Source: Paenibacillus radicis (ex Xue et al. 2023) (GTDB lineage Bacteria; Bacillota; Bacilli; Paenibacillales; NBRC-103111). From it: 64,000 bases of DNA. This document shows, piece by piece, positions 62,993-64,000 of the stretch. Below the pieces are notes generated by a model. The model was not told where the DNA came from, did no database searches, and saw nothing but the letters and a program-made list of their open reading frames with translations. Position numbers and translations under genes: made by a program. The stretch covers positions 186,001 to 250,000 of the forward strand of contig NZ_JANQBD010000011.1 in assembly GCF_024722015.1 (NCBI RefSeq), read 5' to 3'. The first letter of the stretch is position 1. Every line of letters begins with the position of its first letter.

Positions 62993-63955
62993 TTAATAAA
63001 TGTGACAAGCTATCCAATGTTCGTCTGAAGTTTGTTTAAGTATGGGCCTTTCTGTCTTACATATCTCCATACAAGCGTGACAACGCGTATGGAAAGCACA
63101 GCCGGTCGGCGGATTTGCCGGGCTTGGCACGTCGTCGGATAAAATAATCCGTTCCCGCTTTTCTCGCGGATTAGGGTGAGGCACCGCAGACAACAAAGCT
63201 TGGCTGTATGGATGCATCGGATTTTCATAAAACATTTTTTTTGGTGCCAGTTCCACCATTCGTCCCAAGTACATTACACCTACCCGATCACTAATGTGAC
63301 GCACTACGGACAAGTCATGGGAAATAAACATAAACGTGAGTTGAAACTGTGCTTGCAAATCTTTCATCAGGTTAAGAATTTGGGATTGTACCGATACATC
63401 TAATGCGGATACAGGCTCATCTGCAATAATTAGCTTGGGCTTAGTAATCAAGGCCCGAGCAATTCCAATTCGTTGACGCTGCCCGCCAGAGAATTCATGA
63501 GGATATCGATCGTAGTGCTGGTCAGTAAGACCTACAATCTCGAGTAATTCCTTTACCTGCTGCACTCGCTGCACTGCAGAGGCTAATTTGTGAATTTTCA
63601 ACGGCTCTTCCAAAATGGAGCCGATTGTCATGCGAGGATTCAAAGACGCATATGGGTCCTGAAATATGATTTGCATTTCCCGACGAATTTTCCTGAGCGC
63701 ATCCCCTTTGAGAGTGAAAATATTTTGACCTTGAAATAACACTTCCCCTTCAGTCGGTTCCATTAAACCAAGAATCGTACGGCCAGCCGTAGATTTGCCG
63801 CAGCCCGATTCTCCCACGATGCCAAGAGTTTCGCCTTTTTGTAAAAAGAAGGATAAATCATCGACAGCCTTCACATAGCCCTGTGCTTTCCCAAGGATAC
63901 CTCCCCGGATAGGAAAGTATTTCTTTAGTCCCTTTACTTCGAGTATGGAATTCAA
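62993..63955 (-). CDS. dppF: dipeptide/oligopeptide ABC transporter ATPase (DppF/OppF type)
   Basis: A 320-residue ATPase. Walker A is GESGCGKST, the signature LSGGQ appears in [17 protein letters not shown] (FSGGQ), Walker B is [12 protein letters not shown], and the C-terminal oligopeptide domain has a [15 protein letters not shown] Cys cluster. The start is TTG, with AAGGAGG 10 nt upstream. It lies 2 nt after the stop of the partial ATPase gene at the window edge. Confidence 0.93.
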   Translation of the reverse strand: MNSILEVKGLKKYFPIRGGILGKAQGYVKAVDDLSFFLQKGETLGIVGESGCGKSTAGRTILGLMEPTEGEVLFQGQNIFTLKGDALRKIRREMQIIFQDPYASLNPRMTIGSILEEPLKIHKLASAVQRVQQVKELLEIVGLTDQHYDRYPHEFSGGQRQRIGIARALITKPKLIIADEPVSALDVSVQSQILNLMKDLQAQFQLTFMFISHDLSVVRHISDRVGVMYLGRMVELAPKKMFYENPMHPYSQALLSAVPHPNPREKRERIILSDDVPSPANPPTGCAFHTRCHACMEICKTERPILKQTSDEHWIACHIY

Positions 63956-63957
63956 CG

Positions 63958-64000
63958 TTAAGTAGCCTCCTTCACCACCGAACCTTCATACAACCAGCAG
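63958..64000 (-). CDS. dppD: dipeptide ABC transporter ATPase (DppD type), C-terminal end only
   Basis: The last 13 codons read CWLYEGSVVKEAT and stop. This resembles the tail of DppD/OppD (HxVACWLY). The rest is outside the window. Confidence 0.6.
   Translation of the reverse strand, partial: CWLYEGSVVKEAT

Noticed and set aside
1-64000. tRNA and rRNA genes, intact insertion sequences, prophage
   Set aside because: No cloverleaf-like stretch, rRNA sequence, transposase or phage structural gene was recognised on either strand.

Overview
The window looks like chromosomal DNA of an endospore-forming, low/mid-GC Firmicute, most likely Paenibacillus or a close relative. The basis is two alpha/beta small acid-soluble spore protein genes with forespore-type promoters, a YlbJ homologue, YutD, YfhP, YycC and YlaF/DUF5325-type proteins, a Trp T-box leader, strong AGGAGG ribosome binding sites with some GTG/TTG starts, and a YesMN-controlled sugar importer. 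No rRNA, tRNA, CRISPR array, intact insertion sequence or prophage was seen.

Layout. 1-8.9 kb (minus): a pentose/arabinoside utilisation locus with sensor kinase, AraC-type response regulator, sugar-binding lipoprotein, two permeases, a GH51 arabinofuranosidase, a small Cys-rich protein and the start of a second GH51 enzyme. 8.9-9.9 kb: a gap with a decayed coding fragment and two terminators. 9.9-13.8 kb: a BmrC/BmrD-like heterodimeric multidrug ABC exporter. 14-17.2 kb: YfhP, a spore protein, DUF5325 and a frameshifted PD-(D/E)XK nuclease. 17.7-19.3 kb: trpS behind a T-box, with a ~165-bp palindromic element between them. 19.5-21.8 kb: a YcgR/YcgQ-like membrane pair with a His-rich loop. 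21.9-25.2 kb: an aldose epimerase and a large putative glycosidase. 25.4-28.8 kb: an IclR regulator, a fumarylacetoacetate-hydrolase-family enzyme and malate synthase, with shared TGAACT-type operators. 29.1-29.5 kb: two abutting gene remnants. 29.5-36 kb: PH-domain pair, second spore protein, KhtTU-like K+/H+ antiporter and small unknowns. 36.5-43.7 kb: glyoxalase-fold protein, chemotaxis receptor, oligoendopeptidase F, diguanylate cyclase, DUF2225, truncated haemoglobin and a 28-30-residue membrane peptide gene. 44-48.9 kb: ylbJ, alpha-glucan phosphorylase, NAD kinase. 49.4-54.4 kb: Fur-box siderophore importer, yutD, lipA. 54.5-58 kb: larB and a larC whose two halves lie on opposite strands. 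58.2-64 kb: M23 peptidase, gamma-glutamyltransferase and a dipeptide-type ABC transporter with a frameshifted permease.

Most notable: yfhP, ylbJ and yutD, three unrelated genes, share a leader just before the start codon. It carries the box GATGCTTACGA (CATGCTTACGA at ylbJ), a 6-8 bp hairpin with a tetraloop, then CTYAGGAGG. Two copies have a second similar hairpin unit upstream. I do not recognise it as a known riboswitch, and it is the best candidate here for an undescribed regulatory system. Also of interest are the inverted, split larC, a two-member palindromic repeat family near AAACCCT-like tracts, and the IclR operator set around a malate synthase module with no isocitrate lyase in the window.
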